Shown here: positions 1-10,576 of the stretch, in pieces | Layout of the letters: the number at the start of each line of letters is the position of its first letter | Position numbering within the stretch: the stretch's first letter is position 1 | Source: Serpula lacrymans var. lacrymans S7.9 | Taxonomy: Eukaryota; Basidiomycota; Agaricomycetes; Boletales; Serpulaceae | Length of the DNA: 64,000 nucleotides | Assembly (NCBI RefSeq): GCF_000218685.1 | Contig: NW_006763301.1 | Location: forward strand, 1,316,214-1,380,213 | Direction of reading: 5' to 3' | Made by a program: the position numbers and the translations under genes | The notes under the pieces: generated by a model | What the model was told of the DNA's origin: nothing | Database searches by the model: none | Seen by the model: the letters and a program-made list of their open reading frames with translations, nothing else

Positions 1-167
1 GGATTGCCTAATAGAGGTGGTGCTGATCAGCCACAAGTTCAAAAAGGGCAATATTAATTACTATTCCATGTGGCACTGTGCCTGTGTGGCGCAAAGGCGA
101 GTCTTTTTGAATATTCGCTTTGTTATTGACACCTGTCCATGCTACCAATCAACTTTGGTGCATGACA
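1..167 (-). mobile_element. Repeat A, 5' end only (copy 0)
   Basis: Reverse complement of the start of the repeat at 38115-39929 (and 56905, 7689). Read on the minus strand it begins TGTCATGCACC at 167 and runs off the left edge of the window. It abuts the family F gypsy pol frame directly at 168, so the last seven codons of that open frame are repeat-derived. Confidence 0.85.
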
Positions 168-1499
168 GCGGCCCTTTGTAGGGTTTCACACGGCTAATAT
201 TGACCGTGGGTACTACCCTCATTCGTTTTGGGAGTTCTAGCTCCACTGTGTTGGGTTTGACTTCCTTAATCTGGTAAGGGCCAATCCATTTTTCGGTCAG
301 TTTTCTAGACTGCCGATCTTTTACTTTCAAGTGGTCGGTATCTAACCAGACCAGGTCGCCGACCTTGTAGTCAGGGGCTTTGGAGCGTCTACGCTCTGCC
401 CTGTCTTTCATCTGCTCTGCAGTTTTGAATAGCGCCTTGCGCGTTTCGTCTAAGACAAACTTCATGTCTTTGGCCATGTTCCCAGCAGCCTTGTTCTTGC
501 TTTTACCAGGTTCTACACCCATTCTGGGGAGGTACAATCTAGTAACCTCAAATAGTGCCTTTCCCATAGCCGACGACTGTTTAATATTATAAAAGAACTG
601 GGCTATCTTTAGCCGCTTGGCCCAATCCATCTGCCTGTCATTAATAAATATCCGGAGATATTGTTTCAACTCCTGGTTGAGTCTCTCCGTTTGTCCATCA
701 GTCTGCGGATGGAACACCGTTGATAACTTAGGTTTGATGCCCAGCATCCGGCATAAATCTTTTGTAAATTCACTAGCGAATTGAGGTCCTTTATCGGAGA
801 TAACCGTTTCTGGTAACCCATGGATAGACCATACAAAATCTTTAAATAAATCTGCCGTACCCGCGGCGGTAATGGTTTTATTGGTGGGTATGAATACCAC
901 TTCTTTGGAGAAGCAATCCACTACCACCATTACTGAATCATACCCATTTGACTCGGGCAGATCCGTCGTAAAGTCAACCGATATATCCTGCCAGGGACCA
1001 GCTGGTATCAGATTCGGCATAAGTTTACCGGCCGGTGGTTGGTGAGAATTCTTAGCCATGGCACATCTCAGACAGGATTTTACGTATTCCTGTACGTCTT
1101 TGACCATGCCAGGCCACATGTAGTTTCTGGAGATCAACTCCATTGTTCGTTGCCACCCAGGGTGCCCAGCCACTGGAGTGTCGTGATGTCTGTCTATTGC
1201 CTTGATCCTTGCGGACTCAGGCACATAGATTTTGTCTTTAAAATGGAAAAGCCCGTCTTCCCATAAATAGTTTTCATTGCCATCAAGGCGCGCCTTCTCT
1301 TCTGAGGAGATGTCTTTCTTAAAGACTTCCAGAAGATCGGAATCTTGCCCGATTCTAACATTGGCAACCCTTGATTGGTCTATCAGGGTAACACCTTTGT
1401 TGTCATCTTTGATGCCGTTGGCATGATCCTCTCTTCTGGACAAAGCGTCCGCTTTCCCCATAGAGCTTCCAGGCTTATGAATTAATTTATAATTAAACC
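168..1499 (-). pseudogene. Ty3/gypsy family F pol fragment: end of RNase H linker plus integrase
   Basis: Minus-strand open frame of about 440 codons. It shows the end of the RNase H region (LIHKPGSS...ADALSRR), the integrase zinc finger (HH...CLRC), the DDE core (D in VDFTTDLPE, D in ISDKGPQF, E in NQELKQYL) and a GPY/F module (WIGPYQIKEV). The frame stops where repeat A begins at 167, just after KPYKGPL and before the place where chromodomains sit in the related elements here. The matching continuation (chromodomain and 3' LTR) lies at 39930-40700 on the plus strand. The upstream part is at 2208-2349, separated by solo LTR H. It is non-functional as it stands: no protease or reverse transcriptase is attached. 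Confidence 0.88.
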
Positions 1500-1504
1500 T
1501 TGAC

Positions 1505-2202
1505 TGTAAGGACCATTTCATTATTTTCTTATCTTCACTATGTCTTGGTTCTCGAACACTTTTCCCGTTACACCTCTGGCTCTGGGGCTAGAGGTATCCT
1601 TTGCCATTTTACTTCTCATAGCCCTCACAGGCTTTCTTAACCACCGCTACCATTTTATATCACAAATCAGAGACTGGGTATCGCTCCCAGCCAGCCAGCA
1701 CACGGAGTAAGGACTGGTAGTAGGCATCTCGCCAACCAGCTCCAAACCTCAGTAAAGCCTGGTTATACTAATAACACCTTATTCAGGATCGTACCTCATT
1801 ATGAAGATACGGTTCCTGAACACGCGTGACAATCCTCTATTATTAGTACAAGTCTCTCACCTGCTGATTAATCAAGTTAAAAGTCGTACGATAGTTACTC
1901 TCCCTTTTTCTTATTGGTCGATTAATTCCTCAGACCACTTTTCGTATATTCTCCTTTCGGTCTGAGGAACGAACAGTTCACTATATAAAGCCTTACCTAT
2001 TCATGTATGGTTCCTTAGTTTTCTATTACTGAATTTACCCGCTTTACTCCTCAACAAGAACCTTTGAAGCTTACCTCTCAAAGTCCTCTACTCGCTATAT
2101 TTACTAGCGTCTGTCGACCTCAAGCTCATTGAACCTTTTACTCCCTGCAAGTGCAGAAGGAGACAGGTTTCGTTTTTTGTTATAGTTTATCGTTGCCTCA
2201 CA
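1505..2202 (+). mobile_element. Solo LTR, family H
   Basis: A 698-bp LTR beginning TGTAAGGACC and ending CCTCACA, flanked by exact 5-bp target duplications TTGAC (1500-1504 and 2203-2207). Removing it and one TTGAC makes the family F RNase H frame continuous, which confirms the boundaries. It has a TATA box at 1982-1988 and the AGTTnnnnATT transcription-start motif at 2017-2027. Its U3 carries the small ORF at 1540-1710. It is related to LTRs D (12022, 19637) and I (59767), which start with similar sequence. Confidence 0.92.
1540..1710 (+). CDS. Small membrane protein encoded in LTR U3 (56 aa)
   Basis: ATG-initiated ORF starting 36 bases into solo LTR H. The product begins MSWFS, has the motif TPLALGLE at residues 11-18, then a strongly hydrophobic stretch at about 19-33 and a polar tail. 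The same architecture and motif are encoded at the same place in LTR D (12436-12615 and 20051-20230, 59 aa) and, with the start codon lost, in LTR I (59779-59949). No function is known to me. In a full-length element this ORF would lie 3' of pol, inside the 3' LTR, so it would be the last ORF of the genomic RNA. Whether it is translated is unknown. Confidence 0.6.
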   Translation: MSWFSNTFPVTPLALGLEVSFAILLLIALTGFLNHRYHFISQIRDWVSLPASQHTE

Positions 2203-2207
2203 TTGAC

Positions 2208-2349
2208 AAGTATACCGCGTAGCGGGCCTGTCTTCAGTTCAAGTCTCGGGCCGTCATAAAATACTCCAGATTCTTATGATCAGTCCAAATTTCAAATTGG
2301 TGCCTAGCACCTTCTAAGTAGTGCCGCCAGTGCTCTAGAGCTCTAATGA
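2208..2349 (-). pseudogene. Family F RNase H fragment
   Basis: The minus-strand frame encodes an RNase H segment ([24 protein letters not shown]), then reads through a TGA (2234-2236) that replaces an arginine codon in the LN-R-RQAR motif. It continues into the 168-1499 fragment once LTR H is removed. At about 2346-2355 it is fused head-to-head to the gag of family A within the shared bases ATGGCA, so everything upstream in family F pol is missing. Confidence 0.85.
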
Positions 2350-3188
2350 TGGCATTGGAGAAGCCAGAAAACTTCTCCGGAGATAAGAAAAAGTACAGGG
2401 CCTTTAGAGAGTCCTTACTTCTACATTTCGAAGATGATGCCATCTACTTCAAAGATGATAGAAAAAAGATAAGCTTTGTGCTATCTTTTATGAAAGAAGG
2501 AGAAGCCGCGGCCTTTCGGACCGACTGGCTAGAAAACCGGGTCGACGCTCAACAAATGGGGCTCGACATCACAAACACATACGGAAGCTGGCCGTATTTC
2601 GCAGACAAAATGGAAGAAAGATTCAAGGACAGCTTTGAAAAAGAAGCTGCCAAAAATGAAATATTGACCCTAAAACAGGGCAATGAAACCGCCCAAGCCT
2701 TTTTTGAAAGGTTTGAAGAAAAGAAAAGATGGGCGGGATACACAAATAGGATAAATGAAGAGTTTCTAATATCCCTACTCAGAAGAAATATGAATAAGCC
2801 GCTAGTAGATAGGGTGATCTACGGTGGGCATATTCCTAGAGATTACCAAGAGTGGAAAAGAGAACTCATCAGAATGGACTATATTTGGAGAGAAAGAGAA
2901 AAAGAAAAGAAAGGTTCCGAAAACGGAAAGAAATCCTATTCGGAACAAAAGAAAGAAGGAGAGAAGAAAAGAGACGGAACCGGGTATACTTATACCGGTA
3001 ACGGAGAACGAATGGAGGTGGATAAAGCGAAGTTCCGCACCGAGGGACGATGTTACCGATGCGGAGAGAAGGGACATAGAAGCTTCGAGTGCAAAGACGC
3101 ACAAAAAAAGAAGCCGCAATTTAATGTCCGAGAATTCTTAGAAAAGATGACGAAAGAAGAGAGGGAAAAACTCCTAGAGGGTTTTTAA
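2346..3188 (+). pseudogene. Family A gag, N-terminally truncated
   Basis: Open frame of about 280 codons beginning inside the capsid region ([15 protein letters not shown]) and ending with a CCHC zinc knuckle (CYRCGEKGHRSFEC) and the C-terminal LLEGF shared with families C and E. The ATG at 2346 belongs to the junction with family F and is not a native start: the family C gag has about 115 more residues upstream. The stop TAA (3186-3188) directly follows the -1 slip site GGGTTTT. Confidence 0.85.
3179..3185 (+). promoter_or_regulatory. Putative -1 ribosomal frameshift site GGGTTTT (family A)
   Basis: The heptamer is in the canonical X-XXY-YYZ register relative to gag (gaG GGT TTT TAA). A -1 slip leaves gag one codon before its stop and enters the pol frame, which is open from here. 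The same heptamer, register and position recur in families C (50409-50415) and E (48058-48064, minus). Confidence 0.7.
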
Positions 3189-5917
3189 AAAGGCCAGCAG
3201 TACCGCATCGACCGACTGAGCCTAAAGACATTTTGAATCGTTTTCTTCCTTTGACTGTAGATACGTATGACTCAGAATTGTTAAGCTGCAGCTTTAGCGC
3301 GGATGACAATAAAACTATTTCCACCCAGACAAAGAAAGAAATCCGAAACAAACAAGATGCAACTAGAGTAAAAGCGGCGCAGAGTGATAAGACATCCGCA
3401 GTTCCGACGGCGGGCAAATCACTAGAAAGCGCAGCATTTACGATAGATACTAAGATTCCTACACCCAATGCGGCGAACTCTACAGAGGAAAACGCAGCAG
3501 AGACTGTAGAAGAAAGGTCAGGAACCCCTTTAAAAAAACCTAGAATAGAAGTTTGGACCCCAGAGTGGGTAGTAGACAGGCTGAGAGACCAAAAGGAAGA
3601 AAGATCCATTGGGATTCTGAGTGCCTGGACACATAAAAAGAGAGCGAGAGAAGTAACCCAGGAAACGATAAAAGAAATCAACCGGTTACCAAAAGTAGAA
3701 GCGATACAAGCGATCATAGAAATTGCCTCCCCAAAAAAGTACATCAGGGGCACCCAAGGCAATCAAATGAACGTAAAATGTAAGCTTACTACGCTAGATA
3801 CTCTCCAAACAGAAACAGTCGAAGCACTATTGGATAGTGGATGCACGGGGAGTTGCATCGACTCCCAATTTGTTAAAGACAAAAGATATGAGACAAGGAA
3901 GATACCAAGACCTATTCCAGTTTATAATGCAGATGGAACTCTTAATAAGAACGGAGCCATCAATGAATTTGTAACACTGCTCATGGAAATCGACGGACAC
4001 GTCGAGAAGATACATCTTGCCATAACCAATCTAGGTAACGGAAAAATGTTTCTAGGACATGAGTGGTTAAACAAACACAATCCCAAGATAGACTGGAAAG
4101 AATCGAAGTTGACCTTTGAAAGATGTCCCGAAGAATGTAGACCGAGAATCCGAATCTCTGATCCAGAGGAGGATCCGGAAATATTCTTTGAGGAACTAGG
4201 AGAAGACGAGCGGATGATACAGGTGAACCTCCATAATTTCGAAGATGCCACAATCGACGATCAATATTACCATATCAGAGCCCAAGGCACAATGGCACAG
4301 AAACTAGCAGAAGCCGCAGGCAAGGATCGAAAAGAAGGAGGATTCGAAAAAATAGTGCCAGAACACCTTCATCAATACAAAGACGTATTTGATAAAAAGG
4401 AGTTTGACACATTACCTGAAAGAAGGCAATGGGATCACGCAATAGAACTCATACCGGGAGATCACTCCCTAGATTGCAAGATTTATCCGTTGGCAAGGGG
4501 AGAACAAGAAGAACTAGATGTGTTCCTAAAAGAGAATCTAAAATCGGGACGGATAAGACCATTGAAGTCCCCGTTCGCACCACCATTCTTCTTCATAAAA
4601 AAGAAAGACGGAAAGTTAAGACCGGTTCAAGATTATAGGAAGCTAAATGATATCACTATCAAAAATAGATATCCACTTCCATTGATCGGAGAACTAGTAG
4701 ACAAGTTGAGTGGAGCAAAATACTTCACAAAACTGGACGTAAGATGGGGATATAACAATATCCGAATGAGAGAAGGAGACGAGCATAAAGCGGCGTTTAG
4801 GACAAATCGAGGGTTATTCGAACCATTAGTCATGTTCTTCGGACTGACAAATTCCCCCGCCACGTTCCAAACAATGATGAACACGCTTTTCAAAGAGTTG
4901 ATAGACGAAGGGTTAGTGATCATATATCTAGATGATATTATGATATTCACAAAGGATATAAAAATGCACCGAGCAACGACGCAACGTGTGTTAGAAATCC
5001 TAAGAAAGAATCATCTCTATCTTAAACCAGAAAAATGCGATTTCGAACAGACAGAAGTAGAATACCTGGGACTGATCATCTCAGAGAACGAAATTCGCAT
5101 GGATCCGGTAAAAGTAGAAGGAATTAGCAAATGGCCAGAGTGCAAAAATAAGAAGGAGATACAAGCATTCTTGGGATTTGTAAATTTCTATAGAAGATTC
5201 ATAGAAGGCTTCGGGGAAGTAGCCAAACCATTGACCAAGTTAACGGGAAAAGAGGATTTCATTTGGGGAAATGAACAATGCGAAGCATTTAAAACACTGA
5301 AACAATGTGTAGCTTCAGCCCCAGTGTTAGCTCTCCCAGTACCACATGGCCAATACAAAGTAGAAGCGGACAGTAGTGACTTCGCTATGGGTGCTGTCTT
5401 ATCACAAAGACAAAAGGATGACTGGAAGCCAATTGCATACCTCTCCAAAGCGTTAAATCCCACAGAACGCAATTACGAGATCTATGACAAAGAACTTCTT
5501 GCCATCATGACGGCACTTAACGAATGGAGACATTACTTAATAGACGCAGAAGAAGAATTCGAGATATGGACAGATCATCAAAATCTGCTGTATTTCAAAG
5601 AACCAAAGAAGTTGAATAGGAGACAAGCGTGGTGGATGACGGAGTTAAGCCAGTATCATTTCACAATACATCATATGCCAGGAAGGAAGCATATAAAAGC
5701 AGATCTTCTCTCGAGGCGATTGGATCATAACAAAGGAGAAAACAACAACGAAGACGTCGTGTTACTGGATGAGAAACTATTTGTAAGAATGACCCTCTCT
5801 CCAGAACAAAGACAAAAGATCGCAGACAGCCAAGAGAAAGAGCTAGAAATCTCAAAGTGGATCGCAAAGAGAAAAGGAAACGTGGATGAACTGATAAAAA
5901 AGATGAAAGGAAGATAG
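3179..5917 (+). pseudogene. Family A pol, part 1: protease, reverse transcriptase, RNase H
   Basis: Open in the -1 frame of gag. A low-complexity linker is followed by an aspartic protease (LLDSGCTGSCID), a gag-pol-family linker (MFLGHEWLNKHNP), reverse transcriptase (YRKLND, FGLTNSPATFQ, YLDDIMIF) and RNase H (ADSSDFAMGAVL, YEIYDKELLAIM, TDHQNLLYF). In the LNRRQARW motif the last R is absent (RRQAWW). The frame ends at 5917 because one A is missing near 5911. In the next frame the sequence continues into integrase, so this was once one polyprotein. Confidence 0.9.
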
Positions 5918-7152
5918 AGAGAAGAGAGGATGGATGGCTAGACGAAAACGGTTGCATAGTATTCAAAGGCAGAATCTATGTACCAAAAGATGCCACGTTA
6001 AGGGAAGAAATCATCCGACGAAACCATGACTCCGTCATTGCAGGTCATCCAGGAAGATATAAGACAAAAGAGCTAATCACTCGACGATACTGGTGGCCCT
6101 ATATGGACAGAGATATCACGAGATACGTAGATGGATGTGAAGTCTGCCAAAGAACCAAGACAGACCACAAAAAGAAAGCAGCACCGCTCCATCCAAACGA
6201 GATCCTGGATAAACCGTGGCAGATCATATTGGTAGATCTGATCGGACCACTACCAGAATCAAATGGATATAACATGATAATGGTAATAGTAGATCTATTT
6301 AGAGATCATGTATTCAGAAACCACGGCATACCCGAAAAGATCATCTCAGATCGAGGACCGCAGTTCGTTTCAAAATTCATGAAAGATCTACATACGCTTC
6401 TTCAGATAAAAGCAAACCCATCGACGGCTTGGCACCCACAAACGGATGGACAAACGGAGAGGATCAATCAAGAGATAGAGCAGTATCTCAGAATCTTCGT
6501 AAACCATAAACAAGATGATTGGGCAGAATGGCTTACCCTAGCAGAATTCTCTTACAATAACAAACAACATTCTGCGACGGGATATAGCCCGTTCTACTTG
6601 AATCATGGACATCATCCGAGAACACAGGAAGTAGTGAGAGTGGGGGTGAAGAACAAAAATGCGGAAGATTTCGTAAAAAGAATGACAGAAACGAGGAAGA
6701 AAGCAGAAGAGTCGCTGCAAAAGGCAGCTGAACAGATGAAGAGGCAGTACGATAAGAAGAAAAGAGAAGCAGTGGAATATAGAGTAGGAGATAAGGTGTA
6801 TGTGGAAGCAACAAATATCTCAACGGATCGACCAGCTAAGAAACTGGACGATAAAAGACACGGCCCGTTCGAGATACTGGAAAAGATAGGCGAATCGGCC
6901 TATAAACTAGCATTACCACCAACATGGCGGCCCATTCATCCGGTCTTTAACGAGATAAAACTCACGCCATACAAAGAACCACAATTCCCTTCCCAACAGA
7001 AACCTAAACCAATACCGCCGGTAATAATAGACGGACAAGAAGAATATGAAGTCGAAGAAGTTCTAGACTCACGTCTAAAAAGAGGAAAATTGGAATATTT
7101 AGTACATTGGAAGAATTATCCAAAAGAGGAACGCACATGGGAACCCGAATAA
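5918..7152 (+). pseudogene. Family A pol, part 2: integrase with internal deletion, chromodomain
   Basis: Continues the polyprotein after the frameshift. It has the zinc finger (H...H...CEVCQRTK), the first catalytic D in LVDLIGPLPE, then a jump from VIVDLF to RDHVFRNHG. About 23 residues that the family C and E elements have between the first and second DDE aspartates are missing, without loss of frame. The second D (ISDRGPQF) and E (NQEIEQYL) remain, followed by GPY/F and a chromodomain (YEVEEVLDSRLKRG...WEPE). A TAA at 7150-7152 truncates the end; the same frame then resumes to the LTR. Confidence 0.88.
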
Positions 7153-7348
7153 CACCTAAACAACTCACCAGACAAAGTAAAAACATTCCACGATAACAAC
7201 CCTAGTGCACCCCGATGGATACGATTCCAATTACATTTCCAACCGTTCAAAAACTTCACAACGACTAGAGTCCAAAAACAATTATTCAATTGGGAAAACG
7301 GAAAAATGGACCCCTACTTTCGAGACGAAAGTCCTAAGGAGGGGGTAA

Positions 7349-7688
7349 TGTCACGACCTGAACAAGAGCGCTAGTTTCTTTTTCATTTTCTTTAATATCT
7401 AATCACATGACAGATATAATATGTTAAGCTGCTGCTATTAGCGCGGATAACATAATACTTAGTTATATCAGATCACGTGACCATCACGTGACAAAGAGCC
7501 TAGAACTATTACAAAGAACATCAGTCAGCGCCTCATGGCTGACTTTCAGAAACGTATATATAGTGAACACCCATGTACATATTTTCCTTAGTTGTTGATT
7601 ACTTCTCAATCGATTACTTGTGACGCTACTTGTCGATTTAAGGTCTTCATCCCTCCGTTAGCTCGGTATAGGGGATAAGGCTTTTACA
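7349..7688 (+). mobile_element. LTR, family A (3' LTR)
   Basis: A 340-bp LTR, TGTCACGACC to GCTTTTACA, directly after the polypurine tract GGAGGGGGTAA. Its internal signals match the other families: tandem E-boxes, the GTCAGC...GCTGAC element, TATA and the start motif. No paired 5' LTR is present, so the age of insertion cannot be judged. Confidence 0.88.
7473..7600 (+). promoter_or_regulatory. LTR A promoter region
   Basis: Tandem CACGTG E-boxes at 7473-7492, an inverted repeat GTCAGC/GCTGAC inside TCAGTCAGCGCCTCATGG at 7521-7543, TATATATA at about 7556-7563, CATGTACATA between TATA and start, and the start motif AGTTGTTGATT at 7590-7600, 34 bp from the TATA box. The same order is found in LTRs C, E and G, so this is a conserved promoter grammar and not a chance match. 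Confidence 0.6.
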
Positions 7689-7967
7689 CAGGTGTCAATA
7701 ATGAAGCAAATATTCAAAAAGACTCGCCTTTGCGCCACACAGGCACAGTGCCACGTGGAATAGTAATTAATATTGCCTTTTTTGAACTTGTGGCTGATCA
7801 GCACCACCTCTATTAGGCAATCCAGTCATGCTCACCTTTGCTTTTCCATTCGGTACTTTCCGCATTTCGGCATTTCGGCAAATTTTTGCGTCACCACTGG
7901 CTACACATTGCATTGCACCCTTGCTTTTGTCGTTTCCCTTACTCCCTTTCCTTTGCCTAGCCCCACC

Positions 7968-8372
7968 ATGGGCCCCTTCCTCTCCTTTTTATTCTCACCT
8001 GACGGTCGTTTCTGGATCCCCATTCCAATCCACTTTTTTGTCACCTCCACCCTCCTCCTCCTCATCTTATTTGCACCCCCACCATTTCTGATGTCACCAC
8101 TTCCTATCCGCTTCCGTCGCCGATCCGTTGACTACCACATGCCACTGCTGATATCAGCAAAGCCCCGGCGGCCGGTCCAAATAGGGCAACAGGTCCATCT
8201 TCATGACGTCGATCTGCCATCATATACTATCAAAACATTGGTCGCTCGTCTTGCCTGGTTGGAGCGTGGGTGGGTAGTTTTTGAGCTGGAGAAGGTTCAT
8301 CCCCTTGCGTTGCCCATGTTCATCGCTGTCCCATTCACTTGGGTACACTTATCTTTTGTCCATTGTCTTTAA
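7968..8372 (+). pseudogene. Repeat A ORF, copy 1, truncated by insertion
   Basis: Starts ATG GGC CCC like the intact copies at 38426 and 57210, but after about 134 codons the frame runs into the 322-bp insertion and stops at 8370-8372. The remaining codons of the ORF resume after 8692 (RYSYTYHTLPGTH) and end at DLD (stop at 8835-8837). Confidence 0.7.
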
Positions 8373-8691
8373 TAAAACTAAGTGAAACTCAGCCGCTGCC
8401 CGAGAGGCTATAGAAACGACTTTATTATTTACCTAAGTGAAACCCCAATAGATGTTAGTTTAAGGTGATCTCTAATAAATGTAATGTAACATACCTCAGC
8501 CACTGCCCGAGAGGCTATAGAAACGACTGAGGTATTCCTATACTAAACCCCCTACTACTTATAGTCGGAGGTGCTACTCGCTACAGTATAATGACTCCTA
8601 GGAGAACAATGGTTACTCCATGGAGTGGTGGCTATGCTCCATGGAGAACAATGGCTGCTTCGGCAGAGACTGGGTTTATCCGGTTGTGTCA
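8370..8691 (+). mobile_element. 322-bp insertion with internal direct repeats (unclassified, non-autonomous)
   Basis: Absent from repeat A copies 2 and 3 and flanked by exact 5-bp duplications GTCTT (8365-8369, 8692-8696). It contains two near-identical copies of a ~30-bp block (around 8389 and 8498) with a core hairpin GCC-CGAGA-GGC. The second is enclosed by CCTCAG/CTGAGG arms. The right end has a CTCCATGGAG palindrome twice. No ORF, no clear tRNA boxes and no terminal inverted repeats are seen. Confidence 0.65.
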
Positions 8692-9792
8692 GTCTTCGCT
8701 ACAGCTACACCTACCACACGCTGCCTGGGACTCACTTGTTCCAAATTGGAACTACTCCTCTCCCTCCCTCGTTTGATCAGGTGGTCCAACACAACCAGTC
8801 CATTGGTAAGGCCATGGAACTGTTGGATTTGGACTAGGTGGTGGACCGGTGGCTCCAGTTTCTTTTTTTTCAGCAGAACATTCATTTACAGTGCGATTAT
8901 TTTTGATTTTTGAATCATTTTTATGGACACATATTTTTTTTAGAATGTCTGACTGACAATAAAGGAACTGTGTTGATACTGATAGTGTTTTGCCTTGCCC
9001 TTTTTTTACTGCATCTTCCCATGACATCATGATTTCCTGCTCTCTTTTTGCTATTGGACTTTACCTTTACTTTATGGCTGTACAAACCTGTGACATTACT
9101 CACAGCATTCATTGTTCTATCTCTTTCTTTTCCTTTTTTTGACAATCTTATCCTGTACTACCTACGCAGGATTTGTCAGCATACATTCCTTCCTTCATGT
9201 CCTTTCTCATTCTTTTTGCACAGCTATACTGTGCATAGCCTACTTTTCTTTTACTATATAAACCCCTGTATTTTACCTTGTAAAAAAAAACAAGCAATCC
9301 AATCCAGACTTCTTCTCTAATCTCAAGTTCACTACTCTCTGCTACTTGTGATCCAGTGTGGTCACAACACTTCCCACTGCTACCACTGTTAATTGCTGTC
9401 ATCGTCACTTCCCACTTTTGAAGTCATTGTTATCCCTTTCGATTAGAGTCCTTCTGAGCACTACAGTTTGTGCGTCAGGAGCCTGCTATCACTGGGAACC
9501 TCGTCGTTCTCAAACCTACCTTGTGCTACAATTAGCAAGGTAGTGCTCATCTATGCTCGTTACTAAGCCCCTATCTTCTATAAATTCAACTATCCCTCCT
9601 CCTCAAAACCCACACTCATACACCTCTGGGTTTTACTTTGAAGGATCTTTATATGTAGCACCCCACGAACAACCAGACCACTCCACTGTTCTAGGAGGCA
9701 AAGCCCATAAACAAGTTCCGTGGAATCTGGGAGGATTGTGTGTTTGTTTGTTTTTGTGTGTGGTTTTCTAACAGCAGTTCTCATCATCGACA

Positions 9793-10228
9793 ATGCCTAG
9801 ACAAGTCCCTATTATATAGCGCTATATAGCAGCACTATTTTGAGACATTTTCTATACCAGTTATGATAGCATCTCTGTAATACATGTACTATACCTCTAC
9901 TATAACTGCTACCATAGAACATAAAAGCCATCACTACCATAAAATATTATTCCAGGGCATTTATATTATTTTTACTTGTATTATAATCAGAGGTCATATT
10001 CAGTGAAATCAACATATATTTCTAATACGGTTACATGACATATGTAATGATAAACTATCCTAACAAAGTTGAAACATACCTTTAAATCAGATACTGTAAG
10101 TTATTCATACTGTGTACAATGCACTCAGTAATGTTATATAAATGCTACCATGAAATTACTCACCACAATTTCATGAATGGCTTGTGAGCTTTGCTTGATA
10201 ACTCATCAAGTCTGTGCAAGACAATAAC
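9793..10228. other. AT-rich intergenic DNA
   Basis: No ORF with coding character. It contains short self-complementary TATATAGC tracts (9815-9835) and otherwise nothing I can assign. Confidence 0.5.
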
Positions 10229-10570
10229 TGTTACAATTGACATACCAGCACCTACTTATGCTTCACTTTTTGTACTTTTACTTTTCATTTTCCAAGTCAC
10301 ATGACTGATCATGTGACCATTTACTTTACATTTTCGGACTTTTCATAGTCACATGCTAGACATTGTACTTTAAACTTTATTTACAACTGTACAGTACCTC
10401 ATGTATTTTAGTATATATACAGGAGCAATATATGGGGAAGGACTCAGCGAGTCCTCCTGTTGTCTAGCACAACAAACTTCTTGAAACCTAAGGGGTGATC
10501 CCTTCTTTCTCTCTTCTCTCTTCTGCTTGTCTGAGTTGTGCGCCAGAGTAAGAAAGTCTTGGTCGTTCCA
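10229..10570 (+). mobile_element. Solo LTR related to family B
   Basis: 342 bp, TGTTACAATTG to GGTCGTTCCA, with exact 5-bp target duplications ATAAC (10224-10228, 10571-10575). The 3' half resembles LTR B (40286): a TATA-like AGTATATATACAGG, GGACTCAGCGAGTCCTCC, then TGCGCCAGAGTAA and a terminal TTGG. A palindromic TCACATGA...TCATGTGA lies at 10297-10317. Confidence 0.85.
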
Positions 10571-10576
10571 ATAACA

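Larger units (their letters stand above)
2346..7688 (+). mobile_element. Degenerate Ty3/gypsy element, family A (5' truncated)
   Basis: Plus-strand chromodomain gypsy lacking its 5' LTR, leader and the first part of gag. Order: gag, then pol (protease, reverse transcriptase, RNase H, integrase, chromodomain), polypurine tract (GGAGGGGGTAA) and one LTR at 7349-7688. Decay consists of a one-base deletion near 5911, an in-frame deletion inside integrase near 6299 and a stop at 7150-7152. It is closely related to families C and E in this window. The LTR end abuts repeat A copy 1 about 30 bp inside that repeat. Confidence 0.9.
7689..9792 (+). mobile_element. Repeat A, copy 1 (long LTR-like element)
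   Basis: Lacks the first 30 bp of the repeat, where LTR A abuts it. It ends CATCATCGACA at 9792. Without the 322-bp insertion at 8370 it is about 1.78 kb and close to copy 2 throughout. The repeat has TG...CA ends, a hydrophobic ORF in the first half, a TATA-like CTATATAAACCC near 9257 and a 3' part without ORFs. This is what a long LTR would look like, so it may be a solo LTR, but no internal region is seen. Confidence 0.75.

Noticed and set aside
8389..8530. Hammerhead or twister ribozyme in the 322-bp insertion
   Set aside because: GAAAC is present, but the conserved CTGATGA core of a hammerhead and the twister core are not.
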